64,000 nt of DNA from Undaria pinnatifida (GCA_012845835.1 JABAKD010000107.1:165021-229020); one strand, 5' to 3'. Counted from the first letter of the stretch, positions 31,501-42,405 are shown. Translations and numbers: made by a program. Notes: a model not told the origin generated them from the sequence alone.

Positions 31501-34500
31501 TTTCCCATTACTTTCGCTGTGTGGGCATTCCAAGAGCAGTTCTTTGAGATCTCTACGCCAAGGTGCGTATACTGGTCTACGATCGGTAGGTCATCTTTTC
31601 CCCACTTCCACTTGAAGGTTACCGGATTCACCTTATCTTCGTTACATACAACTACTGCGCGCTCTTTTACGTTCGCTGTCACTCTCCATTTCCTAGTGTA
31701 TTCTACTGCAGTGCCTTCTCTACCCGTTTCTGCAATCCTTCGGGTGTTTCTGATGTCCCAACGAAATCATCTGCAAACATCAACTCCGACACCGTATGTT
31801 CCCCCCATCGGTACTCCATGCTTTGCTGCTTCGACTTCTACTATCACGCCATCAATGTAAACGTTGAACAGATTGGGTGAGAGTGTACATCCCTGTGCAA
31901 CTTCTTGTCCAATATGAGCATGTTTGGATATTCCCCCATCCAGCATCACAGCACTTCTCGCACATTTTTCGTAAAAGGCGGAAGGGGGGGGGGGGGGTTA
32001 AGGCAAGTGCAACGTTAAATCCGAATCGCCGCAGACAACTTCTAGAAGTGTATGATGTACGAGGTATCGACCCTGCTTGCCCGAGGTTAGATTAGGCGTT
32101 ATTGTGCCGACTGCACAACGACCGACACCAGCGCACAACAACACGCGAAACAAGTCGATTCACATAACATGCTAACTGGAACGATGAACACCTACATCCA
32201 CGCCGCAATCGGTATCCATCGCCACAGCTCTCCTTGGGGAGCGGTGCATAATAATCCAAGCGACTTTACGACAAATTACAAACTATTTTTTCTCGACAAA
32301 AGCAAGAGTGCAAACGCTCAGCGATGCATAAACCCGGTTCGAAGTTTCAAGTCAATAGGGGGTGTACGATATATTGAGTACAGCATACGTTAACACCGGG
32401 TACTATTTACGCGCGACGGTCAAAAAAAATCCAGCGATCTCGTACATAGCTTGGGGGAATGAAAAAAAAAGTACCTCTAGCTACGAGTAGCAAGTCGCCC
32501 TGGTGGTCAAACCGAACCACCCTAGCGCGACCCAACCGAACCCAGCCCAACACAACCTACCCCAACCAATCCCAATCCAACCATTTCTGGTGCAAACTGC
32601 TGCGCTGCTATACTGGTGCTTCTGTCTCAGTCGCCACGATACATAATGTGCTATGTCACATTTTTCAAGGATATCAGGTGTCGTCGGGCGAGACGTGGAA
32701 AAAAAATCGGCGCACGCGTAGATGGAAAGGAGTTCTTATAGGGCAAAAGCAGAAACTCGGATGTCTCGTACAGTAGGGGTTCCCTCAAAAAGGTGTTCTG
32801 AGTGAGGCGGTGTCCCGATATGAGGCGGTCAAAATCGGTTTGGCGTTAACGACTGGGGAATTGCACTCATAATCTGGGATGAATAAGGCGGGTTCCCTCT
32901 ATAAGGCGGTCATGTTGCTCTGGCACACCACCGTCTCACTGGGGGACCCTGCTGCAGGTGCAAGCTTCCCTTCGATGTGGTTTGGCTTCAAATCCCGCGT
33001 ATGTCGCAGGTTGGAAAGGGGGACGACACTCTTGCAAAGGGTAAAGAAAATACACGTGGCCCCACTGCACAAAATAGCCCGGCACAGTAACGCCCACTCG
33101 CCACCCAAACGAGCTTATAGCTTGGTCCATACAAGCTCACCTTTCGGGATGCGGTTTGGCTTGAGATATGCCCCGGGCGGTGTCTTCAAACGGAGGAAAA
33201 ACTCTCGTAAAAGCTACATAAACAAGTAGGCCACCGCACAAGTAACCCGGCAAAGTAAACACCGACCAGCCCAAAGAAGTTCAAATGCTTAGTCTATCCG
33301 CACCCCGTATAACGCGCGCTCGAACCATCGCACGCAGCTCGTAACTAATAGTTTCGACGAATCTCACAGCCGAGGTGAGGTCTCTCCGACACAAACATAG
33401 AAAGAAAAAAAAAAACATACGATCGTATATGAGAGAAGAAAACGCCAGGCCGAGGGCCGAGGCTCACCTGGGAATGAAGTTCGCCGACAAATCCTTGCGC
33501 ATCTCAAGCTGAGGTTCCCACAAGATCACGGATCACCGAAAAAAGAGGCAACAACGGCCACGTCGGAATTGTGTTCCGAGCGCCCACAGCCGAGGCACAA
33601 GAAGCACGACAGTGGAGGGGGGGGGGTGTACTCAGTTTGTGCATGGTCGTAGTCGTACGACCACAGACCCTCGCATCCCTACTATGCCGGGACGAAGCAC
33701 GACGGGTTTTCACCAACCAGACAGACATTGCTTGCGCCAAGCGCGAAGCGCCGTGATGTGTTCGGCGAGTCGCATGAACGGTTGAACTGCATCCTTTAAA
33801 GAACCGCTCGTAAGACACACTTCGGCACCTTGTGCCTACTTTCCTGCTTATGACTGACAGCGCCAATGAGATGTACTTTGTATTCTGGTGGGGCCACTCC
33901 AGAGACAGCAGTGGGTATGTATGTCTATGGAACTGCCTCGTGGGTCCCTTACCATATTCACACAACGCGATGCGATTACTCCCCTTGTGCGGCAGTGGGG
34001 GGCGGAAAAAAGCGCAAAAATATCCAAGGCCTAACTGAAACCAATAAAATAATAAGTACTTGAAAATTATGTACGATATTTCTTGCGGTGGTGAGAAGGA
34101 CACCACGTGGGAGACAAACCACTTGAAATTACTGCAATGTGGTAGGCTTTCGAAAACAAGTTATTAACTCTTTTAGCACCCCCCGCCCGGCATGAGGACA
34201 AACCACTTGAAAGTAGTGGAATGTGCTAGCACTTCGAAACCGCGCTATTAAGCCTTTTGCAGCCCGGTGAATAACGACAACCGAAAAAACACAAAACGAC
34301 GACTTCGATATTTCCAAGCGTCTATCAGTAACGTGAGCGCGAAATAACACGAGTAAATCATGCTGCCTGCCTGCGCCCGCCCCCGTCTGCGATTATTTGC
34401 ATTGTTGGCGTCGTCGTTCGGACACAAATTTGCTCATCATCACAAAAAACAGCGGTAGCCGATGACGTACTCGTCTATGTTCGTCGTCAATGTTTCCCTC

Positions 34501-37380
34501 TCGAGTCTCAAAAGGGTTACAATACTACATGTTCCAAGGAGGCAAACCACTTGAAACTAGTGTAACTTGTTGGCATTTCGAAACCCTTCTTTATACTAAT
34601 TCTCTCAAACGGGTTACAATACCACATGTTCCAAGGAGGCAAACCACTTAAAATTAGTGTAACTTGTTGGCATTTCGAAACCCCTCTTCATACTAATTCC
34701 AAGTAATTTGTCCCCACCCCCCAGAGGCTTTCCTGCTGTAAAGGCGTTAACAGCTGGGAGGATCACCAAGGCGACATACAAGGACGACCTTGAATTGTGT
34801 CACGTCACCCTGCATCGGACGAGCGGGTATGAAACCGTAGCAGAACGTACTTCAGCCACACTCCGCAAGAAAAATTGCGTTATTTTTCAGCTCTCCATAC
34901 AGTCATGGTACGGCGCATGCACATCATCGATCTTCGGAGGCTTTAAGCGTGGAGCTATTGTTCGACAGTTCGAGAAGCACACGACAAGGTGTACCTGGTA
35001 CGGGCTAAAGTCTACCGATGCCCTGCCTTTACCGTATCTTGGGTCATATGGGAGCGCCCCGACACACATGAATATTTCGCCGTCTGCGGGCGCGGGCAGC
35101 ACTAGTGATAAGATGTACTCTACTGGTTACAGTACTGGTTACAGGAGACCGAAAGCCTACCCCCATCGCCTGTTGGATTACGGCAAAGTCTCCACACGCA
35201 TCACGACGTGACCTCTTATAAATTCCATACCTTCTTGGCCTGATCCTTCTCCATGAAGGACGGACGGACGTTCACACCGAAGTCGGTGGCGCAGTCGAGA
35301 ATAGAGTCGCACTTGGCCCCCTCGAGGGCATCGGCAGGGTACAGTCCTGTAAAGAAAAAAAAACGTTCCGCGCACAACGCATGCGACTACTGTGTTAAGT
35401 CGGGGGCATCGGTAAAGCCGCAGTACAAAAAAAAAAAAAACGAAAGGGAGTCGGGATACTCCGCGCGCAAACCATCAGGTTTTGTGTTAAATTAAAGAGT
35501 GCAGTGATGCTGAAAAATAAAACAAAAAAAGCAACGGAGTTTGGACACTCCACGCGCAAACCATCAGGTTTTGTGTCACCAACAAACAGTGCAGAAAAGC
35601 GTCAGCCTTGCGAAGGCCCTGGCTACAGAGAGTACCAACCAAGTACGCTGCCAGTACATAACCCCCCACCCCACCCCCAACATAGTATCAAGCACAAAGA
35701 ATGATGTACCCTCCTTCGTGGTATGCAACGCAACTACCACTACTACGACTATCAATAGTACTAGAGGATGGTGTACGTTATACGTCTTGTATAGCGGTAG
35801 CTAGTTTACGCGTACGGCAATTGTCGTGAAGGCATCATGGTAACCTTGATTGTAGAATGGAATATAGTACTCTTACTCATCCTCGTGACAGCTAATGACA
35901 GTTCGTTCGTGCAATTCCACCACGCTGCGGTAGCAGCAGCAGCATCGGTAGCAGCAGCACCAGCAGCAGCGGCAGCAGCAGCAGCAGCAGCGGCGGCGCG
36001 CAGCCACGGTCTACACGTCAGGGCGCCGGACGTGCTAGGAGGAGAGCGCGCCGGCGCCGTGGCGCGCGTATGCCGAGCGCAGCAGCAGCAGCTCTGACAC
36101 CAATAATAGTCCAATTGGAATAGTCGGTCCCAAAATCGAAAAAAGCAAAAATGGAAGCTGTTGCTGCCGCTGCTGCTGCTGGTGCTGTTTGCTTCTGTTG
36201 CTCAAGCAGATGCTGCCGCTAGCTGGGCTGCCGCTAGCTGTGCTGCCTCTAGCTGCGCTGCTGCTGCTTGCGAAAGCAGCGGGCGGCACTGCGGTGTAAC
36301 TGCTTGAGCATCGTTGCTGGGCTGCCGTTGCTACTCGTACGTAACATGTACGCTGTTTTTTGGTTCTCGCTTCTTTTTTTGGTTTGCCGCGTTGCCGCAC
36401 ATCCACACACACATCACTCCTCAATTTCGGAGGCGTCGCCTGCAGGGTCTTGTTTGCCTCTAGCGTGACCACACCTAAATCTTGAAGGTGAGAAGGCAAT
36501 TCATTCACTTTGTTTAAGCGGAAGGAACTTGGAAGGGAAATAAAATTCTAAAAACATCCTTTCGCAAACACCCCACTATAAAAGCAAAACAAAATCGATT
36601 TGGAAAAAACACGGCTTTCACGGGTCATGACCCGACCCGTGGGTCGGGTAAAGCGGTTTGAAAAAATATCGCGGATCGGGTCGGGTCGGCTCATGACGTT
36701 TTAAAACATCACGGGTCGGGTTGGGTCGGATCGGGTCGGGTCGGGTCAAAAGGTTTTAATATCTCGCGGGTCGGGTCTGGCCGGGTCAAGAGGATTCAAA
36801 ATCTCGCGGGTTGGGTCGGTTCATGACCTGCGAGATACGGGTCACTCGCGGGTCAAGCCATCATCCCGCGAATTGTTTTGGGCTGACCCGCGGGTCAAAA
36901 CCGCGGATCTGGCCCGCGGATCTGGCCCGCGGATCCGCCTATTTCAAACTTACACCTGACGGCCATTGTCGTGCAGGCGCCCCGCCGGTCGGACCCGCAG
37001 ATCCGTAAACAATACAAAACTTACCGCTTCCTGCCTCTCTCGTGCCAATGCTCCGATTATACGTCATCACAGCGTGTCGAACAATCACCAGGCAGTACCC
37101 ATAGCTACTCGTACCAAGGCATACAGTGTGACGCGAATCCCGTGCCGGCTGAAGCCGTGACAGTAATATACGGTCATACCAGTACGAAATGTGACCAAAC
37201 GTACTAAGGCGAGAGCAGTCGTCATCGACGCAGCAGCAGCAGCAGCACTAGCAGCAGCAAGCACCAGCAGCAGACCCCGGATCCTCGAGGATGGTAGCCC
37301 CTGCTGACAGATCTACCGACCCAGTTGTGGGCTTGCTGCCGGAAGCTTGCCGGGGCCGGAAACTGCATAGACAGACAGAC

Positions 37381-37448
<68 letters not shown>

Positions 37449-40400
37449 GGATAGATGGATAGATAGTCTACATAGATATATAGATAGATAGATGGTCTAC
37501 ATAGATAGATATATAGATAGATAGATAGATAGTCTACATAGATATATAGTCTAGATAGATAGATAGATAGATAGATAGACAGACACGAAGTAGACAGATA
37601 GATAGATAAATAGATAGATACAAAGTAGATAGATAGATAGTTGAATAGATAGACAGATAGATAGATAGGTAGATAGATAGATAGAATATAGACATAGTAG
37701 AGCTAGCTCGAGATTTATCATACCCGTACGAAATGTGACCAATCGTAAAAAAGCAAGAGCAGTCATCGTCGAAGCAGCAGCAGCAGCAGTGCGGCAGCAG
37801 CAAACTCCAGCAGACGACAACGCATCCTCGGGGATCGCAAACCCTGCTGACAGATCCATCGCCCCAGTTTTGGGCTTGCTGCCGGAGGCGGCTCAGCTAT
37901 GGCTATAGACAGGCTGCATGCCGGGGCCGGAGACTGCATAGATAACTAGCTCACTCGTCGGGTCGCTCGTCGGGTCGACCCGGTGCACCACTCCGGGCGT
38001 GGCTAATTGCCTATGATTGCCTATGATTGCCTATGATTACCCATGCGTCGGCTGCGGTCTCTTTTCTCATTCTTTGCGCACACCACACAACCATAATGCT
38101 GCAAACAATGCCGGTAAAAAAATCAGAGAGCACGACATCCTGGGAAAGTACGAGGGGCAAAGGACCAACCAACCGACCAAGGTACATATAATATATATAA
38201 AACTATATACCTAGACCTCGCCCCCCTCGGACGTCTCGCTCGGCATATCCTCCCCCCTCTCAGCCCTTCTCAGCCCGTAATTGCCGAAAAGAAAATTAGT
38301 TGCTGGGGAAAAGAACCGTCTCGAAGTTCCTTGCCTTCCTTGCTTTCCCTAGTCTCATTCTTACTTAGCTCTCATTCTCTGATCTTTACTGCTTGTTCTC
38401 TGATATTTACTGCTTGCTCTCTGATATTTTTATTTTGCTTTTTCAGCAACTTCTTTTTTGTACCTTTACTTTTGAAGTTGGCCAATTGCTGGCTGTTGAG
38501 AGGGAATTGCCGTTGACGGCTGCAAACAATTTGAATTTGAAATTTGCCGGATCGGCAATAACAATTTGAAGTTGAAATTTGCGAAGCGGACCAAGGCTAG
38601 TGCGGGAGGAGGCTCCGCCAACAGTGGGGGTGGTGGAGGTTCAGGATCAGGCGTGGGGAAGCTGGTCGGGCAAGAACGGGACTCAGCTTCTTCTGGCAAT
38701 CCTGATTGGCCGTGCCCGAGCAAGGGTTGTGACGGCTTCCTCATCGCACGAAATAGGAAACACAGGAGTGCCCAGGAACTCCCGTCTGCGACACCTGCAG
38801 GAGTGACGAGCCTTCCACGTGCCAAGCTTTTCATAACTGCCCTCCGTCGGGGTAAGCATGTTGTACTAGTTGTCTACGCAGTTGTGTGCTGTGATTTCTT
38901 TTTCATGCGTACAAACACACTTTTGCATGTACGAGTACGTGTACGGGGCAGTCCCGTCATCGGGGTATAAGCGGGAATTGTGCAAGTACTCAAGTCTACG
39001 AGTAGACCTATGCAGTGACGCTGTGTGATGCGATTTCTTTTTCATACGTACAGCCAAACACACTTCATGTATGTACGACTACGAGTACGGGGCAGTCCCG
39101 TCGTCGGGGTAAGCGGGGGTTGGGCAAGTGGTCCATGCAGTGACGCTTTGTGCTGTGATATAAACACACGTTTTGGATGTACGACTACGACTACGTGGTA
39201 TCTATACATGTAAGAAGCAATGAAAACGGGCAAGTCTCATCACGGGGGTCAGCCAGGGTTGTAAAAATGGTCCATGCAGTGATAAATAACAGCAGCATGA
39301 TACCTCAGCACCAGTCGCAGTACACACTGGAGGTTGATATATAGCAGTAAACAGAAGCTGAAGTTAACCTGGGTGATGCTGGAGAGCAGTCCCATGATTG
39401 GGGTTGGCGAGTTGTTCATGTAGTGACGCGGTGTACTACTACTGTTACTCATTTTTCATACAACCACATGAACTTTTTGTATTAACGAGTACAAGTAGGG
39501 TGCGCAACCTCTTCAGGAATCGCAGTACACGTCGGTCGTAATAGTGTTGATAGCAGCAGTAATAGAGTATTACCGAACAATATATACAGCAGGTACTGTC
39601 TCTTACCCTTCGTTGTCGGTATTCCGCCGGTAGGCCTTATATAGCAGTATACCGGGGCTTACGCTTACCAGTTGCGACTGTGGATCCCGTTCGTTCCTGT
39701 CCCAGTGGTGGTTTCATAGGTGTTAGCAACGTTGTGGTACCAGGCAGGGCTTTGCCCATAAACGACCGCTTTCATTACAACAGTGTTAAATTGTACGACT
39801 TCCTTTCAAACTTTGGAAATCAACGACAGCTACGTGGCCTTACTAGTTTGAACATTCACTGAACGCAAGGTATTCCCATCCGTTGTTGTCGTTTGCAGAA
39901 GCCCTGCGAAGCAGCCGCCGAGGGCCGCCAAGTCGGCGAGGACGTAAACACGAAGTGCACCGGCGACATCAAGGTCGGTGACCTCCTGAAGAAGGCAGGC
40001 GACCACTTGCTCGATATACATCCCGCATTCCATTCCCACGGTGCCACGAGGGCGTTCGACATCGAGGTACGTTCTACTCTTATCTTGCGTCCTGTGTGTC
40101 TCGAGTCGAGACATCCATGTCTCTTGCTCAAGACTAGGGGATGGCGTGCGGATATAGTCTATGAAGTGCGGCTCTTTTTCCGAGTACCAAGAGCAAGTAC
40201 AACAATACCATAACAATTACTAACAACGAAAGGAGCTCCAATAATTTGGATGGTTACGACGTCTGCTGGAGAGAAGTACGAATACTTTTTTACACATACT
40301 TATCGACGTTCTCCCGCCATGCTTCAACGTTTGTGGACAGATCCACAAGATCATCGACAAAAAACAAGAGTGCAAGGTGCTGGGTACCTCCGCTGAGGAG

Positions 40401-42405
40401 AAAGAGTCCAAGCAAGCCTGCATGCTCCTTCGGAAGCAATGTTGACAGCACGTTCTTTATAGAACGTTAAGTTGTGGTTTATTATACCAGCATCGTTTTT
40501 TGAGAACTATGCCTAAATGCGTGCTCTTCGTCTTTCAGGAATACAAATGTACTTCACATGTTTGCGGTGTGTGCGTTCAAGTTCCTGCTTCCAGCATGTT
40601 TTTTTTGGCACTGCGCTCCTTTACATCTTAAGTTGTAGTTTTCCTGTCTCTATCCTTGACAAGCGCGTGCCTGGTGTTTATGAACTGCGATAATTTATTA
40701 TTGATGATCGACTTAGAGAGAGCTATTATAATAATAAGCGTACAAGTGCTACCTGAGAGGTGGAAGGATATGCCAAGCAAGTCCTCCGACGTGCCCATCA
40801 TGGACTGGGCGAATGGATGATAATAACAAACTCATAATCATAATCGTCTCTATCCTGTACCGTTGTACTATATATGGACCTCTTGGCATTTTCAAGTCGC
40901 CAGTTGCGCCATTTGTGCTTCTTTTCCGCCTTCCTACTGAAAGTCCATTCCTCCTTCCGCAAGCGTAGCGGGCGGCGCCCAGCCGCCCGCGAGCGAAGCC
41001 CTTGTATATATATATCCAGATGTGTTTGACCCGTGACTATTCGACTTTGACCCGTGAGATATGTCACGGGTCCAGTCGACCCGACAGGCATGAAACCCGA
41101 ACCTCAGGGGTCACTCGGAGTGTGGCGGGTCCGGTCGGGTCGGGTTGGGTTGGGTCGGGTCGGGTCGGGTCGGGTCGGGTCAAGAGGTCTTAAAATATCG
41201 CGGGTCGGGTCGGGTCGGGTCAAGACGTCTCGAGATTCTCGTGGGTCGGGTCGGGTCAGCTTGACCCGACCTGACCCGACCCGACCCGCGAGGTTTGACC
41301 TGACTGGTGAAAAGCCCTGGAAAAAAAGACCCCCAAAAAAAATTGAGACAAAAAAAAAACGCGCAACAAATTCGCGCGGCGAAAACTGTTGCGCGCCCAA
41401 AATCGCGTGTGGCCTGTGCGCAACCAGCCTCGCGGCGACTGATGCGCAAAACGGTGATTATGTTGACCCAAACGTTGCGCCCGCGCAACAGCGCAACAGC
41501 TAATTAGAGGTCTAATGCCCGGCTTGGTATATCTAAATCTTCTACTTTTACTCAATACTCCAATTCCTCCCCAAACTACAGGCTGTCGCTTCAATGTAAC
41601 CCACTTTGACAGCCTGTAATTGTGTTGCTCTACCTATGCTCGAAGTCTTCAAATATCCCGCGTCCAATCGCCCACCACGTGGCAGCAGCGGTTTCGTGCG
41701 TGCTAACCAGACACCCACCAGTTCCTTGGACTCTGGTGTATCCGCTTTGCTGTTGTGCTATTAAACCCGCCGTATCCTTCTGCTGTCTGTCTCCCGAAGG
41801 ACACAAAAAATACGAATACTCGTACGAGTACCAAGTACTCGAAACAATATCATATGCAAGTCTACTGCTGAACAACGGATATCAGAGCATCTTACCGCCA
41901 AGCTTGCCGACGTAGCGAAGGATAGCCAAGCTCTGTGCGAGGACGTAGCCGTCGACCTCGAGCACAGGCACCTGCCCGTTCGGTAGGCCTGCAGCAAAGC
42001 GATATCGTACGCAATATCGTAAGCACAACACACAACACGGCCGAAAAAGTGGATGGTCAGGTCAGGATCTTATCAACTCTCAAAGCAATTAGGTCGTATG
42101 CTTGGTATGCTTGCATAGATCAGAACACCAGAGCAACAGAGCCGAAGGGCAGTCCAAGATCCAAGGCACAGCAAAGTCAGTGCCGGCCATCGTGCTTGCA
42201 CACAGCTTACTGGCAGGAACGAGCATTATATCCACCAGATACCAGAGCTTAGTATGTACGAGCACTCACTGGGCTTGAGTGCGGCGAATTCGTCCCTCGT
42301 GAGCCTCTTGTCTTCCCACTCGAGACCAGACTGCTCCAGAGCCCAGCGAATCGGCTCTGCAGCACCGGCGATGTCGAAGTACGTGAGGACGAGCTTGGGA
42401 GTCAT
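27868..42405 (-). CDS. Sigma-class glutathione S-transferase, complete, six exons
   Basis: Exons in transcript order: 42405-42270, 41988-41896, 35346-35231, 33508-33468, 29197-29137, 28038-27868. All introns are GT-AG, phases (1,1,0,2,0) agree throughout, and the product is 205 residues, the usual size for sigma-class GST. Thioredoxin-like domain: KLVLTYFDIAGAAEPIRWAL with catalytic-type Tyr9; LPNGQVPVLEVDG with cis-Pro53; AQSLAILRYVGKLGG with Gln64 and Ser65 of the glutathione site. Helical domain: GVNVRPSFMEKDQ, LEMRKDLSANFIPRWLAG, then MSVADLIIALRV, which carries the S-x-x-D helix N-cap (151-154), ending FIAKHAK. It should conjugate glutathione to electrophiles or isomerise prostaglandin-like substrates in the cytosol; the exact activity is not readable. 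The start is supported by the leader shared with the paralogue at 905-1040. Introns 2 (6.5 kb) and 4 (4.3 kb) are packed with repeats. Exon 4 is a 41-nt microexon. A 20-bp stretch spanning the stop codon is repeated 36 bp downstream. Confidence 0.9.
28565..28596. repeat. Poly(G) run in GST intron 5
   Basis: About 30 consecutive G on the plus strand, so C in the GST transcript. Length may vary or be misassembled. Confidence 0.8.
28765..28880. repeat. Pentanucleotide array (GTATC/GTCGC drifting to GGTAT)
   Basis: Consecutive five-base units GTATC, GTGTC, GCCTC, GCGTC, GGGTC followed after a short gap by GGTAT. The motif drifts along the array. It lies in GST intron 5. Confidence 0.7.
29036..29131. 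repeat. GGTAT pentanucleotide array ending at the exon 5 donor
   Basis: Repeated GGTATGATA, GGTATGGT, GGCATGGCAT units. On the transcript strand the array (ATACC)n starts five bases into intron 5, directly after GTAAG. Confidence 0.8.
29812..31960 (-). pseudogene. LINE (non-LTR retrotransposon) remnant: RT and C-terminal Cys-His region, interrupted by a SINE
   Basis: From 31949 the frame gives HIGQEVAQGCTLSPNLFNVY, reverse transcriptase motif B. After a frameshift the next frame has ELMFADDFVG, with the catalytic FADD box at 31766-31777. A second frameshift leads to VTANVKERAVVVCNEDKVNP and the thumb-like region to 31149, in which a 29-residue segment (SHLDTIS...VPKLEYA) is present twice in tandem. 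After about 30850 the element is interrupted by a SINE (30535-30845). It resumes with the C-terminal part, itself carrying a duplication of about 200 bp (30100-30300 and 30325-30530), and ends at 29812 with CAACAAATGAGTAC before a C-rich tract. The RT copies element RNA at a nicked target. No endonuclease domain is in the window. Frameshifts show the copy is dead. It lies antisense to nothing: it shares the minus strand with the GST gene, in its intron 4. Confidence 0.8.
30535..30845 (+). mobile_element. tRNA-derived SINE, fullest copy, inserted in the LINE
   Basis: Pol III-type promoter: A box TGGCGTATCAGG (30549-30560) and B box AGTTCGAGCCC (30594-30604), at tRNA-like spacing. Then a body shared with 11745-11918 and 47488-47712 (GCAGTGGGATTGCTGAGCCC, AAGAAGGGACGACACCTGTG, GGCTTGTCCAGAAGCTG) and an A-tail at 30828-30840. 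A GTATATATA-like stretch lies on both sides as a probable target duplication. The LINE copy at 59046-59640 shows the uninterrupted site. Confidence 0.85.
31961..32950. other. GST intron 4, simple and unrecognised sequence
   Basis: A poly(G) run at 31985-31998 and a stretch of degenerate CCCAACC/CCGAACC units at 32515-32580. Otherwise nothing recognised. Confidence 0.5.
32958..33280. repeat. Tandem duplication, 173-bp spacing
   Basis: Units at about 32958-33105 and 33131-33278 share CAAGCT then TTCG then GTGGTTTGGCTT, a GGCCCC/GGCCAC then GCACAA pair, and CCCGGCACAGTAA/CCCGGCAAAGTAA. It lies in GST intron 4, near the microexon. Confidence 0.7.
33628..33990 (-). mobile_element. LINE-tail repeat (R2), second copy
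   Basis: Matches 8669-9085 along its length (GTGTACTCAGTTTGTGCATG at the left, ACAGCGCCAATGA, CTCGTGGGTCCCTTACC and CCCCTTGTGCGG at the right). As there, a G-run precedes it. It lies in GST intron 3. Confidence 0.7.
34100..34260. repeat. Diverged tandem repeat (about 80 bp x 2)
   Basis: Two units with GACAAACCACTTGAAA...AATGTG, and TTCGAAA then TTATTAA. Related to the units at 34505-34698. Confidence 0.65.
34505..34760. repeat. 104-bp tandem duplication and MITE-1-related flank
   Basis: Two near-identical units (GGGTTACAATACTACATGTT, CCAAGGAGGCAAACCACTT, TGTAACTTGTTGGCATTTCG). The sequence after them (CCAAGTAATTTGTCCCC, then AAAGGCGTTAA) also occurs at 45640-45700 and 57700-57770, in each case in a MITE-1-related context. 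Confidence 0.75.
35440..35600. repeat. Short direct repeat beside GST exon 3
   Basis: GCGCAAACCATCAGGTTTTG occurs at about 35462 and 35549, each preceded by CACTCC or TACTCC. It lies just upstream of exon 3 in intron 2, after an A-run at 35429. Confidence 0.6.
35930..36250. repeat. GCA/GCT trinucleotide-rich segment
   Basis: (GCA)n with interruptions at 35930-36000, and its complement-like (GCT)n at 36160-36255. Poly-Ala, poly-Ser or poly-Gln frames here are by-products of the repeat. It lies in GST intron 2. Confidence 0.75.
36625..36990. repeat. GGGTC/CGGGT satellite with 45-50 bp higher-order units
   Basis: Runs of GGGTC separated by AAAAGGTTTTAATATCTCGC-type spacers, plus inverted segments (GGGTCATGACCCGACCC). 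The same family appears at 41030-41310, 61556-62160, 63300-63480 and 63732-64000. Confidence 0.8.
37175..37945. repeat. Direct repeat pair enclosing a GATA tetranucleotide array
   Basis: Two copies (about 37175-37372 and 37720-37945) share GTACGAAATGTGACCAA, GCAG repeats, CCCTGCTGACAGATC, GTTGTGGGCTTGCTGCCGGA-type sequence and GCCGGGGCCGGA...ACTGCATAGA. Between them, 37373-37690 is (GATA)n with occasional GTCTACATAGATATATA interruptions. In GST intron 2. Confidence 0.85.
38566..38851 (+). other. Possible exon, Gly/Ser-rich, antisense in GST intron 2
   Basis: An open stretch reading FAKRTKASAGGGSANSGGGG and then DWPCPSKGCDGFLIARNRKH, ending at a GTAAGC donor. It could be an exon of an otherwise unidentified gene. 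No phase-compatible partner was found; the frame at 39899 does not match its exit phase. Confidence 0.25.
38855..39480. repeat. Degenerate tandem repeat, about 125-150 bp units
   Basis: Recurring order: GATTTCTTTTTCATNCGTAC, ACACAC, TGTACGACTACGAGTACG, GGGGCAGTCCCGTCGTCGGG, then GTAAGCGGG and CATGCAGTGACGC. Later units lose parts. Confidence 0.75.
39899..40445 (+). CDS. Small cysteine-containing protein, last two exons, nested in GST intron 2
   Basis: Exons 39899-40066 (56 codons) and 40341-40445 (34 codons and TGA) join in phase 0, with acceptor TTTGCAG, donor GAG/GTACGT and acceptor GTGGACAG. The predicted segment begins KPCEAAAEGRQVGED and contains VNTKCTGDIKVGDLLKKAGD, HPAFHSHGATRAFDIE, IHKIIDKKQECKVLG and ends ACMLLRKQC. 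Five cysteines are spread over 90 residues, which would suit a small disulphide-bonded, possibly secreted protein. The 5' exon with the start and any signal peptide was not found, though it must precede in phase 0. It lies on the strand opposite the GST gene, wholly inside that gene's second intron. I do not recognise the family. The splice-consistent open frames are the only evidence that it is a gene. Confidence 0.5.
41030..41310. repeat. GGGTC satellite segment
   Basis: Same family as 36625-36990: (GGGTC)n blocks with CAAGAGGTCTTAAAATATCG spacers, then inverted CGACC blocks at 41260-41290. Lies in GST intron 2. Confidence 0.8.

Noticed and set aside
35806-36508. Poly-Ala, poly-Ser and Gln-rich frames
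   Set aside because: Explained by GCA/GCT microsatellites; open in several frames at once.
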